A stretch of 64,000 nucleotides of DNA from Kappaphycus alvarezii (lineage: Eukaryota; Rhodophyta; Florideophyceae; Gigartinales; Solieriaceae): NCBI GenBank assembly GCA_002205965.3, contig NADL03000754.1:248001-312000 (forward strand), given 5' to 3'. Positions 55,526 to 64,000 of the stretch are shown here, one piece after another. How positions within the stretch are numbered: position 1 is the stretch's first letter; every line of letters begins with the position of its first letter. A model generated the notes under the pieces. It was not told the origin of the DNA, searched no databases, and worked only from the letters and a program-made list of their open reading frames with translations. A program made the position numbers and the translations under genes.

Positions 55526-55838
55526 TTAAGATCTAACCGGATGTACTTCTTCGTCCATGCGCATCGGGGCTCGCGACAGGATAGCTTCAGCGATGGATGA
55601 CCAGAGGGAGCAACTCAGTCGCTGGTAAATTCGGCGGCGGATAACGCCAACTGTCGAGTGACACTTGGACGCGATCCGCGGAACTAACTCCTCGATAAAT
55701 GCAATAGTTCCAGGGGAAGGGGCACCTAGGGAATCAAACGCCAGAGGTCTAAACGTAAAGGTCGGCGTGTAAGGCGCAGACGATGGGCCAGTTGAGGGAG
55801 CGGGGAGGCGTCGGGCGATGTTGCGTCATAACAACAAT
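55526..55838 (-). mobile_element. LINE C-terminal segment inside the Gypsy leader
   Basis: An uninterrupted minus-strand stretch of about 104 residues: FTFRPLAFDSLGAPSPGTIA, FIEELVPRIASKCHSTVGVI, RRRIYQRLSCSLWSSIAEAI. The F-P-A-D-LG, IEEL and QRLS blocks resemble the extreme C-terminus of LINE reverse-transcriptase proteins. It is not a known Gypsy domain, so it probably belongs to a nested LINE. Confidence 0.5.
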
Positions 55839-55897
55839 GATTTTTGAAAAAAGTGTGATTCATAAGCTGCTTGGCTCTCCTTGCACCTTCAAAATTC

Positions 55898-55971
55898 GGT
55901 CCTGGTGACCTAGTGTTTAAGTGTAAGCAGCTCCTGATAAAGTAGTCGCGGGTTCAAATCCGCCAGGGGCA
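55898..55971 (+). tRNA. tRNA-like sequence (pseudogene or SINE head)
   Basis: An A-box-like TGACCTAGTGTTTAAG and a near-perfect B-box GGTTCAAATCC lie at tRNA spacing, with terminal GGTCCTG against CAGGGGC. The D stem and anticodon stem are poorly paired and the T loop is off by one, so a working tRNA is unlikely. It is either a tRNA pseudogene or the head of a tRNA-derived SINE. Confidence 0.4.
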
Positions 55972-56412
55972 CTTACAAAAAAGTTCCTTCTCTGACGTAA
56001 GGGTTGACGTCAGTCACGTCGGGTGCGTTATAGTAGCCCTTCTTCCGATTCTTGCTTTGCGGTGGTTGTCCTGTCTAGGTCCTGACAGCGATACGATTGT
56101 AAGCCCTACTACAAGGATCTGGGGGCAGCAGAGGAAAGCTTGCAATCACAGCGGAAGGGTGAACACAACACACACACGAAGTGGATTGAGAAATGAACCT
56201 ATTGCTCTATTTTCCTTTTTTTTAATCAAAAAAAGCAATTTTAATAAAAAATATAGACACTAATTTTGTCCTTTGATTATGAGTCAATGCTGAGCTTCGT
56301 ACTGATGGCGGACAAGGTCTAGTTCACCGAACGACTCAATATTGCAGTCCTTGCACTTTTAATCCTTCTTGCTTGTACAGCAGATGTGACAACGGGAACG
56401 GAGGTGCTCTAA

Positions 56413-57117
56413 CTACTGAACGCGACCGGACCAGGTGACTTGGCAATGGCGACAATAAAACGGAGAGGACTTCGGATTCTTGTTCATCCGCGGCTTTTTC
56501 GAGGGCCTAGCCTTACGGATTCGATGGTTTACCACCCTTTGGATCGAAACAGAGGCGGCGTCCGGCAGCACTTGAGGCCTTCTAGGAGGAGCCCTTGAGC
56601 TTTTCGGTGGCCTTGACGTGTTCGGGACGGTCGGACGCGACGGCTTCCTCGGGACCGGGGGTAAGGATCGAAGATTGGTCGATGGGGGTAGGGCAAAAGA
56701 TCGAAAAGGGGTACGAGGCTCTTCGACCGTAACAAGGGGAGGTACTACTGAAAGTGCTCGGGGTAAGACGAGATCTTGGCTAGTCGTCTTCCGTGTCTTG
56801 GGCTCCTCGGGCTGAGTAAGGCGACCGGGGTTCGCGGAGTCGACGGGCGAGGCGGAGTCTTGGGACCCTCTTCCTCGCCAATCGGTACAAATGGCGAGTT
56901 GGACGGGGAACGAAAGTCGGCGAGGTCTTCTGAGTCGTACTCTGACGGCGACGGAGGGCGACCCTTTGACTTCCTGTTGTACGACGCTGTGGGTTACCGC
57001 GTAATGGTCAGAGTGAAAAAAACACAGGTTAGTCTCTGTTTGCAATCGGGCAGCTGAAATAAATCTAGTAGATATTTTATCCCAACTGGCGGATTGGAAA
57101 AACGCACAGGGAGGCAC
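56413..57117 (-). mobile_element. extra ORF between Gypsy 5' LTR and gag, LINE N-terminus-like
   Basis: A GC-rich minus-strand frame, Pro/Arg/Ser-rich, ends in a basic segment and PFYCRHCQVTW, the start of a CxxC zinc finger. R2-like LINE proteins begin with a low-complexity region and C2H2 fingers of this kind, so this may be the N-terminal half of a nested LINE whose C-terminus is at 55526-55838. No Gypsy family domain fits. Broken. Confidence 0.45.
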
Positions 57118-57123
57118 AACTTA

Positions 57124-57138
57124 CTTTTGATGCTACCA
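57124..57138 (-). other. Gypsy primer-binding site
   Basis: Starts TGGTAGC three bases inside the 5' LTR. TGG complements the CCA of a tRNA 3' end. The exact priming tRNA is unknown. Confidence 0.55.
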
Positions 57139-57141
57139 CGA

Positions 57142-57627
57142 TGTGGGTTGTTAAGCGCACATGAGCAGATCAAGGTAGAACTGTGGTTGAAACGTTGGTT
57201 GAGGTTGGCTGGGCTAAGCCGGCCGCTCCAAACCAGGGTTTTTATAAAACTGAAGATAGCTACAAACTAAAGTAAAATGCAGTCTAACAGAAGCAAATTC
57301 AAAGGTGTTCCCGTAAAACAGCCCTGACGGTATCGTAAGTAGCGATTTCAGAATTGTAGTCGGCACGAGTGACATACTCTGATAAAATGTAAGAAGTACA
57401 TTGGTCCAGGTGGCATGGGATAGCAAGGCGACTTTCGATTAGTAAAGCAATGGTATAGTATCCCAGTGTGCAACTCGCCCGTAACTATTCCAAGTGTACC
57501 AATGGGGTCAAACACTGTGTTCAGAACTGTAAGGAAAGTGTAACTACAGCAAAGCGCCTAGTAGCCCTGGTTGTAAGGTTATCAGTAGTTTGAATCTACA
57601 GTACAGTAGATGCAGTGAATTCGTGTA
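57142..57627 (-). repeat. Gypsy 5' LTR
   Basis: About 486 bp, paired with 50772-51256. Confidence 0.9.
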
Positions 57628-57778
57628 AAGCTGTAAGGTCTGTGAGGTGCAATACAACAAGGCGTTTATGGTGATTGAAGACTCATAGGCATCATTCCAA
57701 TTACTTCGTGACTGCATTTGGGTCTCCAAAGTGGTCTACCTTCTGCGAGCCGTGCCGCCCTCTTTCACACGGAAAGAA
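57628..57778 (+). mobile_element. LINE segment between Gypsy and solo LTR
   Basis: Plus-strand pieces such as AVRSVRCNTTRRLW, then FGSPKWSTFCEPCRPLSH, correspond to the thumb region of the LINE that starts at 50480. It links the two parts of the split LINE. It ends with AAGAA (57774-57778), the target duplication of the solo LTR. Confidence 0.55.
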
Positions 57779-58339
57779 TGTAAAACTTAAATGATGTGCG
57801 TAGTTCCAAAATAGATAATTCGAAATAAATGAATAATAGATTACCTGAATAGGATTGAGAATTATAATAAAAAAACTAATATTTATTGATCAACGGGGAT
57901 AGTTCGATGGCCCGAGGCTTGCTAAAATTATCTAAAGGCCTAAGACTATTTATACCGCAGATCATAGTAGAAGCTACAAAGATGATTCCAGCAGTATAAT
58001 AACTATTATAGACCAAATTCATGCTCAATAATAATTATAGAATAATTATCCAGGTGAGCATTAATCCAAATAATAATTTACTGGAAATATAATTCCAGTA
58101 ATTATAACTGTAGAATATAAAAATCAACTGAAAGACATAAGAATTGCTTCACGTGTAAAACAGCATAAAAATGGGCCAGTGAAAAATAGATAAAATTATT
58201 TTCGATGATTCACAATGAATAAAAATTGTTGACCTCTGATAAAAAAAATTGTTCCACAATTCTTCATCACTGTATTCGATATCGAAAACCAAGTAAATAG
58301 TTTTCCATTACTTGCAAATATACTTTTCTAATTTTCACA
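57779..58339 (-). mobile_element. solo LTR, unassigned family, copy B
   Basis: 561 bp bounded TG...CA and flanked on both sides by AAGAA (57774-57778 and 58340-58344), a clean 5-bp target duplication. It is related to 23803-24365 in the opposite orientation. Clean flanks show a single insertion into the LINE followed by LTR-LTR recombination. Confidence 0.85.
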
Positions 58340-58344
58340 AAGAA

Positions 58345-59040
58345 GCAAAATATTTCAACGGCCTAATCGAAAAATGCGTCCGCACATCAGTATGTAGCGT
58401 GCTCGACCGCACAATATTCATAAAGCTCCAATTTCCAGTCAAATCACCCGGAGAGAAAACGACAACCCCAGAAATCTGTCTCAACTCTTCAAAGCATACT
58501 ACTGTCGCTTTTTTTCTTGCATCTAGTTTCGGTGCGCATCCGCAGTGTACAGTAATACGTCTTTTCTGCCTTCCACTCAAGACATGACGCAATACGAGAA
58601 TACTTTACATGCCTTCAACACATGGAGCCCCCTTTGCCGACCTTCTGGCCGATTCTTTTTAGCAACGTATACTCCTCCAACCCTCTGCTACAAGAGAAGC
58701 TAGCAGATGCCGTTCACAAGGCTTTGCAAGAGTCCCTGCAGCTCGGCAACACACGCCCCCACGCCTTTCGCTCAATTTTTTCCTTGCCCGATGCCAAGAA
58801 GTGGGCATAGAGTTCACCTTGTCCTGGTTTAGAGACAAAGATCAGGACCAATACTTCCCCTTTTGGCTCCAGTAATTTTGCCAGACTCCTTTATTCGACC
58901 CCGATACTCCTTTTCCAAAGGCAGAGTGTCCTAAAACGCCGTATATCTGCGGAGATAACTTGCTGCACTGTCTTTACAGCTGTTGGTACATTCTTTGCTT
59001 TAGCAACGTGTTGAAACTCCTTGTAAATGACCTAAAAGAA
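58345..59040 (+). mobile_element. LINE thumb and zinc-knuckle segment (right part of the split LINE)
   Basis: Plus-strand pieces in order: AKYFNGLIEKCVRTSVCSVL, then FFLASSFGAHPQ, then (58622-58810) LQEKLADAVHKALQESLQLG, then in a shifted frame LSWFRDKDQDQYFPFWLQ and KAECPKTPYICGDNLLHCLY. The last is the same CCHC knuckle as CPKTGCPEMLDIYGVHLLHC at 63.5 kb. Frameshifts and stops are present. Confidence 0.7.
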
Positions 59041-61560
59041 GCGGTCTGACATCCAACATTGAGCCTCCTATGTTAGAATTGACATCGATTCAGCTATCAC
59101 TTGTTGTTGAACGTGCAAGTAAGAGTGGGTACCTCGTTCTTGTGTTACTATGTTACACTTGGGATTAAGTGAAATGTACCAGTTGACTTGGACCATCGTT
59201 GTTTGTTCCCTAGGTTAGCCTCGCAGATATTCGAGTTGAATTCTGGTAATAACTTCCAGCAATGCAACTGAGTGGAATCAGTTAGGGTAGAGATGAATGC
59301 CTTCGTACTTCAGGTCGGGATGCTCTGTCGCCTAGTACAAGCCCTCGTAATGTTATTGTTATGTGATGTACTGCTTGAGAACCTCAGCCGAGTTTAATAC
59401 GAGTCATGAGTGTATAGCACGCTCATGAGAAAAAAAATAGAGGGACGCACCAAGTAAAAGGAACTTAGCAACCCTACACAAGAGTGGTACCATCGATCCT
59501 ACTTCCTACTGCCTTCTAAGAGATCTCCTCTCCAGTACTTTAATTCCCTTTACCATGTTCACACCTTTCTCTATTCTTTTGTTCTTCAACTACCATTTGG
59601 CTTTCGATTGAAAGGATGGAGGACTAGACGGCCAAACGCTCTGTAAAATTTTAGGCAAATCGTGGGAGGACTTCACTTTGTCGAGTATGTTTTGAATGAC
59701 TGATAGAATCGAAATAAAGTCGGTATGGAGTGACTTAGGATGTTACCATGGGAAGATAGTATGAGGAGCTAAGTAATGACGAGAATATCACTCTCGCATA
59801 ATTTCGTGTGTATTTCATTCAGTCTCTGGGAGACAAACCAATGCGTACTATTGCTATAGAAAAAAGGGAAACTGTTGCTTATGTAGCAGAAATTGAAGGA
59901 CAGATCCCTAACGAAAACTATGATACTCCAATTTGGATAAAGATGTCGGAGTTGGGGGAGCCAACACCAAGTGAATCACCTTAGATCACAAATGAAATTA
60001 ACTCAAAGAAAAAAATGAAGGTCGGAACGGATAGACATGAAAAAGGTTAAAGGAGAAGAAATCGAATTAATGTACGTGATAATTGCCAAAACCGCTGCTG
60101 AAGTCGTTGAGACGACCGAAAAAAGAGTAGGAGTCAAGCTCAGAGTTAACATCAGATTAGCTGCATCATCGGAGGCCCTAATTTTTGATTAGGCACAAAT
60201 AAAAGTTAGCTGCTTTTAAACATCTAAAACTATAAAGGGAGTTACATGGGCGATATTTGTAAGGGAAAATATTTTTCATGGAATCTTACCTAGCGTATCC
60301 TTCACTTTATATTAGGGTGAAATTTCATCAGCACCTGCGTTAATATTTAATGTACATATATACTTCTATAAACGTTGACTGGGTATCAGCCACCTTATGT
60401 GTTACCGTAAATGAACCCGCGTAGTTCCCCTTTACCTTAGCCGAATATTTGCGTTTATAGATGTATATTGGCTTGGTTTGCTGCAGACTTTACAATAGTT
60501 TAGGGGTAAATTAGGAATTTTGTTCACTGCATGAGTTATGGAGGTTAAAAGTGGGAGAATTTCGGACACATAGAGCCCTTTTTGAACTTTCATTCAAATA
60601 ATGTGATAAGAAAAAACGGAAAGGATGATATTCTCAGAAAAAATTATCCTAGAATGGATATATTGTAAATGAAGAAAGTGCCACTGGAGTAAATTTGTGA
60701 GAAAAAGAAGAGGGGAATAAGGACGTGGGGCTCAAGAGGATACAATTGAGTGCAGAGGGAGCGAGGTCTACCACATGTGCTGAGTTACTAACGTGAAAGA
60801 AAAGCTTCTTAGGGTAGAATTTGGCATTCCAATTATCAACTATTTCAGTCTCCACTTGAAATTTTCTCCTAACTTGCTTGCCCTCTCCTAAAGTAAGCGA
60901 TTTGCTCAGCTAATATAGATTTCCGGCTCACCCTAAAGTCTCAAAAAAACGTACTAAATATCACAAAGTTCATGCAAGGGACGTAAATAGACGAGAAGGA
61001 CTAGACAGAGGATATTTATTCGGGTTGATCTTAACGTCATTCCTATCGCCCGAAGCTATCAGCCAAGAGTGTAAACGGCGTTGCCAAGATATATAGTTTC
61101 CATAATTACACTTCTTATCTCCTCGGACTCTGACGTTCACTGACACCAACAACAGCCAGCGTGTCATAAACAAGTAAAAACCTCGAATTTGTCACACTCA
61201 ACCAAACTAAAATATCTTGCAAATTCAGGAACCGTATTCATCTCTGATCCTCTGTGCTGACATTTTTTGATTTTTTTGTGTGCAATGTAAAGCGAAAAAC
61301 TGGAGATATTATCTCTACGCACAGAAATTCAGTCCTTGTGCGTTTCTCTCTTCGCACTCTTTTTCTTTCTTTCTCCCTGCGCTTTTTTCTTTTACGCAAC
61401 TAAATTTACATTTCTTTATACTCTTTTATTTTCTCGTGTCTCTTTTTATATAGTATACATTTTCGTACACATCATACTGTGTTGAATGAACAAATATCAT
61501 CTTCTCTTATAACTTTGGGGCACACTGCAATGTCAAGATTATTATTGTTACCCAGTGATT
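59041..61560. other. AT-rich spacer, nothing recognised
   Basis: Short frames only (for example 60649-60855 minus). No gene or repeat was recognised before the LINE end at 61571. Confidence 0.45.
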
Positions 61561-61570
61561 AATTGTCTCG

Positions 61571-61641
61571 TGCACCGCACTAGCGCCATGGATACAACCG
61601 ACCACATCTTCCATACATCAAAATAACCCAAAATTCCCCCC
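61571..61641 (+). repeat. LINE 3' end repeat, copy 2
   Basis: Closely matches 5301-5373 (TGGATACAACCGACCACATC and flanks). It stands without recognised coding sequence, so it is a very short LINE tail. Confidence 0.8.
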
Positions 61642-61869
61642 GATGGGAAATGGGGGATAGTTTAGGCCTTTTATTGTCAAGGATGAATGATACAGTAGGT
61701 GAAATTCAGCTAGAGGTTACGGAGCCGAAGGCTACTTGATACATCCGGTAAAAAGAGGTCCTCCCGAACCAACTCGCTGTGATATTAAGATTTGCCAAAA
61801 CTTCAACTTGGACTGATTTAATGCGAGAGTAAAATTGTGTTCAAACAGCTATCCACTATCTGCAGTTAG

Positions 61870-62077
61870 AATAACAGAGCGATTCTATGTATCTGGTAGT
61901 CCAATCTATAAGAAGGTGGCCACCAACGCAGCATGTCGTTGAGGGAGAATTGACTTCACCCTAGTTCCTCATCCTTTACTCTGTCGGTACACTTCTTTGA
62001 GTCGATTGTGGTTGTCTGGAAAATTTTAGGATAGATCAAATATGTCTTTCAAGAGTAAAAACACCCAAACCTTCACT
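61870..62077 (-). mobile_element. LINE 3' fragment with GATATATTCGAT-type repeat
   Basis: 62008-62073 is the reverse copy of the 9228/9570 repeat. The adjoining 61900-61975 resembles 62515-62580 (GTGGCCACCAACGCAGCATG against GAGGTGACCATCAACGCGGA), which is LINE tail. Two tails are joined head to tail. Confidence 0.6.
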
Positions 62078-62084
62078 CCCACCT

Positions 62085-62450
62085 AGAGCATTGTAGCAGA
62101 ATTTGCCCGGCGAACGAAGATGCCAATTCCTTGATCATGGAGAACGCATCGGACTGCCACTCTCTGCGCGCGGAGATAGGAACCAGAACGAGCTTTTTCC
62201 TACAAGGTAAGCTTGGTATGAATCCCTGATTTTTGCGTAGCTTGCCCTGAACCTTCCGAGGTAATTTACCTTGCATACAAGGTAGATTAGGGTTTTAACT
62301 GTGCGCACTTGCGCAAAATCTGGATGGAGGCCTGTGTCTCGTGGTTCCATGACGGCTTGCATACACGGGGTTAATGGGTTCGGACTACTGCGAGTGATGC
62401 AACGGGTATGAGTCCCATGAACTTGCATTCAAATCATGTGGCAGGATCTA
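62085..62450 (-). mobile_element. LINE C-terminal fragment
   Basis: The minus strand gives QGKLRKNQGFIPSLPCRKKL and VLVPISARREWQSDAFSMIK, then ELASSFAGQILL, matching the KYQGF, PISTLGGWHPDA and V/IKELA blocks. Broken and 5'-truncated. Confidence 0.65.
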
Positions 62451-62469
62451 CAATACAAGTAATGGAGCG

Positions 62470-62705
62470 TGTCTACCAACTAGAAAGTAGCTAACAGCCC
62501 AGTCAATAGGCGCGCCGCGTTGGAGGTGACCATCAACGCGGATTGTCGTTAAAGGAGAATCACCCTCACCCTACAATATTGGCCGAAGACTCGGCTGGCG
62601 ACGGATCCGGTCTCTTCCTTGATGTGAGAGAACGCTTCGGGATGCAACCCTCCGAGCATGGAGATCGGACCGGACTAACTCGTTCCTACCAGATAACCCG
62701 GCAAT
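62470..62705 (-). mobile_element. LINE C-terminal fragment
   Basis: About 80 percent alike to 33400-33720 in opposite orientation, including the 3' end motif ACTTTCTAGTTGGTA. Frame broken. Confidence 0.7.
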
Positions 62706-62842
62706 GAAACAGAGAGGGAGGCAACCGGGGCGCTGCTAAAGGAACAGTAGAGACGATGGTAGTGGGTTTCAGAAAGTTGGGGGCAAAGGGTGTATGGGGT
62801 GTACCTGGATTCCCACAAGAATCCAGATGAACCTCCTTTATA
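62704..62842 (+). repeat. 139-bp dispersed repeat, copy 2
   Basis: Nearly identical to 7207-7345. Followed at 62850-62910 by the repeat shared with 25532-25595. Confidence 0.85.
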
Positions 62843-62994
62843 TAGAAGGGGAGAAATGGGGGGTTAATTTACTGTGGTAGATATGTGGGTTGGTACCCGG
62901 TAAATTTGTACCGGAGCGTAGATACCCTATATGTAATGGCCAAGCCAATTGTGAAACCGTGCAATGCATCGAAAACTGTAGATGCCACTCCAAT

Positions 62995-63369
62995 CTACCA
63001 GAAGGTGGAAGGGAGGCCAGCTAGCAAACTTGCGACATTGGAGGTTATTGTCAATGCGGAGTGCCGCTGTAAAAAAATGCCTCTAACCTTCGAAAACCAT
63101 TCCATTGCGCGAGTGGCAACAGTTCTCGCGAGTTCCTTGACGACGGAGAACGCCGCCGGATGCCATCCTCCAAGCGTTGAGATGGGAACAGGAACCATCC
63201 TGTTTCTCCCTGGCAGTTCAGCAAGGAACCCTTGGTATTTCCGCTGCTTCTCTGTGTGGGCTGCGTTGAGTCTTTTGAGTGGGCTGAAAGCCCTGGCACT
63301 TGGGTGGGAGGGAGGGAGCGGGTTGACGAATGTTACGTCAAAATAATTCGTCCCACCGACAGCTCCCAT
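62995..63369 (-). mobile_element. LINE endonuclease-like C-terminal domain, best preserved copy
   Basis: A 124-residue open minus-strand frame: GGTNYFDVTFVNPLPPSHPS, LKRLNAAHTEKQRKYQGFLA, ELPGRNRMVPVPISTLGGWH, VVKELARTVATRAMEWFSKV, then FLQRHSALTITSNVASLLAG. The Asp in FDVT and the downstream lysine cluster fit a PD-(D/E)xK endonuclease-like fold as in R2-type LINEs; this is inference. It serves as the reference for the other tails in the window. Confidence 0.75.
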
Positions 63370-63459
63370 CGCCCTGATGTCCGGCCTCGTCCTGTTTTGA
63401 TAGTGTAAACTAGGTTCAATGAATGGAAATCGGGCGTCTCTTGCAAATTCGTTCCCTAG

Positions 63460-63852
63460 TTAAGTCACCTGGTTGTTGTGGCCAGTATTACGCTCGCAGC
63501 CAAAGCGACAATGTAGCAAGTGGACCCCGTAGATATCCAGCATTTCAGGACACCCTGTTTTTGGGCAAGAAGTACCTTGGGCGAATAAAGGGGTTCGGCA
63601 AAAGTACTGGAACCACACGAAGAAGTCTTTGCTCTTGATGTGCGTCCTCAATCCAGGGCACAGTAGACCCAGCCTTTGGCTCCGGGGTGGGACATGCTTG
63701 CGTGAAAGGCGCGGATGCGGATGTTTCCGAGCGGCAAGGCCTCTTGCGCAGCCATATGAATTGCGTCTGTTGGCTTCATTCGGCGATGGTGGGTTGGAGG
63801 AGCAGAAATTGATGAACGGAATTCGTTCTGAGGTTTGACAAGAGGCGCTCAA
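63460..63852 (-). mobile_element. LINE zinc-knuckle segment of the 63-kb copy
   Basis: The minus-strand frame ends with THIKSKDFFVWFQYFCRTPL, then CPKTGCPEMLDIYGVHLLHC and ERNTGHN. This is a CCHC knuckle (C-x4-C-x9-H-x3-C) followed by the conserved HN. It lies directly upstream of the 62995-63369 domain on the same strand, so both come from one LINE copy that reaches at least 857 bp. Confidence 0.75.
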
Positions 63853-63956
63853 TCTGATAAAGACGGCTGCAGAATCCTCCTACTGCGTCAGGTCTCGCAC
63901 AGAGGACGGCATTGAATTCTCGCATAATTGCTGCATAGCGGCGCTAGATGCAAGAA

Positions 63957-64000
63957 AAGGGGAAAACGTTTGGGTGTTTTACTGTTGGAAGATATTTCCG
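63957..64000 (+). repeat. dispersed repeat with GATATATT core, truncated by window end
   Basis: GGGAAAACGTTTGGGTGTTT and the following GGAAGATATTTCC match the start of 9570-9639. Confidence 0.6.

Larger units (their letters stand above)
50772..57627 (-). mobile_element. Ty3/Gypsy LTR retrotransposon (chromovirus type), broken
   Basis: Two LTRs of about 485 bp bracket a minus-strand internal region with, in order, gag, protease/reverse transcriptase, RNase H, integrase and a chromodomain. The LTRs are about 96 percent alike by eye, so insertion is fairly recent. A primer-binding site starting TGGTAGC lies just inside the 5' LTR and a purine tract just before the 3' LTR. The element has several breaks and is not functional. 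It inserted into a plus-strand LINE. Extra LINE-like material lies between its 5' LTR and gag. A clear flanking target duplication was not seen. Confidence 0.9.

Noticed and set aside
55898-55971. Functional tRNA gene
   Set aside because: Anticodon and D stems do not pair well and the T stem is one base short. Kept only as tRNA-like.
1-64000. CRISPR arrays, rRNA genes or bacterial operons
   Set aside because: No regularly spaced direct repeats, no rRNA signatures and no operon-like gene spacing were seen. All recognised families are eukaryotic.

Overview
The window is eukaryotic nuclear DNA. A few compact, GC-rich, apparently intron-poor protein genes sit among long AT-rich stretches filled with decayed transposable elements. 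No bacterial operon, CRISPR array or rRNA is visible. The best host gene is a membrane-anchored carbohydrate-type sulfotransferase. Together with the compact genes, their pyrimidine-rich leaders and the mix of Harbinger, LINE, Copia and Gypsy elements, this suggests an alga rich in sulfated polysaccharides. A multicellular red alga of the Chondrus type fits best, but that is an inference at about 50 percent confidence.

Layout. 1-4 kb is GC-rich and holds a C2H2 zinc-finger coding region (start 1794) followed, after a proline-rich linker and a change of reading frame, by a GNA1-like N-acetyltransferase domain (to 2758). 4-9 kb holds LINE tails in both orientations and several unrecognised GC-rich ORFs of likely element origin. 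9-28 kb is mostly AT-rich: a broken Harbinger transposase (10.6-11.5 kb), a Gypsy integrase scrap (12.6-13.2 kb), a Copia pol fossil (15.2-16.8 kb), a probable solo LTR (23.8-24.4 kb), a LINE tail (26.1-26.5 kb) and a second Harbinger transposase (27.3-28.4 kb). A different LINE tail lies at 28.7-29.2 kb. 29.8-32.0 kb is the minus-strand sulfotransferase gene. 32-35 kb has palindromic pentamer arrays and two LINE tails pointing at each other. 35-49.5 kb is AT-rich and almost featureless except for a sharply bounded Harbinger transposon with perfect 18-bp terminal inverted repeats and TAA target duplications (41092-43512).

49.5-59 kb is a nested stack. A plus-strand LINE (50.48 kb onward) was split by a minus-strand Ty3/Gypsy element with two 485-bp LTRs (50772-57627). 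A solo LTR from another family (57779-58339, flanked by AAGAA) sits further along the same LINE. Between the Gypsy 5' LTR and gag lies extra material with LINE-like N- and C-terminal protein pieces and a tRNA-like sequence. 61.5-64 kb is a pile of minus-strand LINE tails.

Only the zinc finger/GNAT locus and the sulfotransferase look like host genes. Both have pyrimidine-rich leaders, both have TACTG/CAGTA palindromic arrays within about 1 kb, and both show reading-frame changes that need transcript data to resolve. Everything else recognisable is mobile-element sequence.
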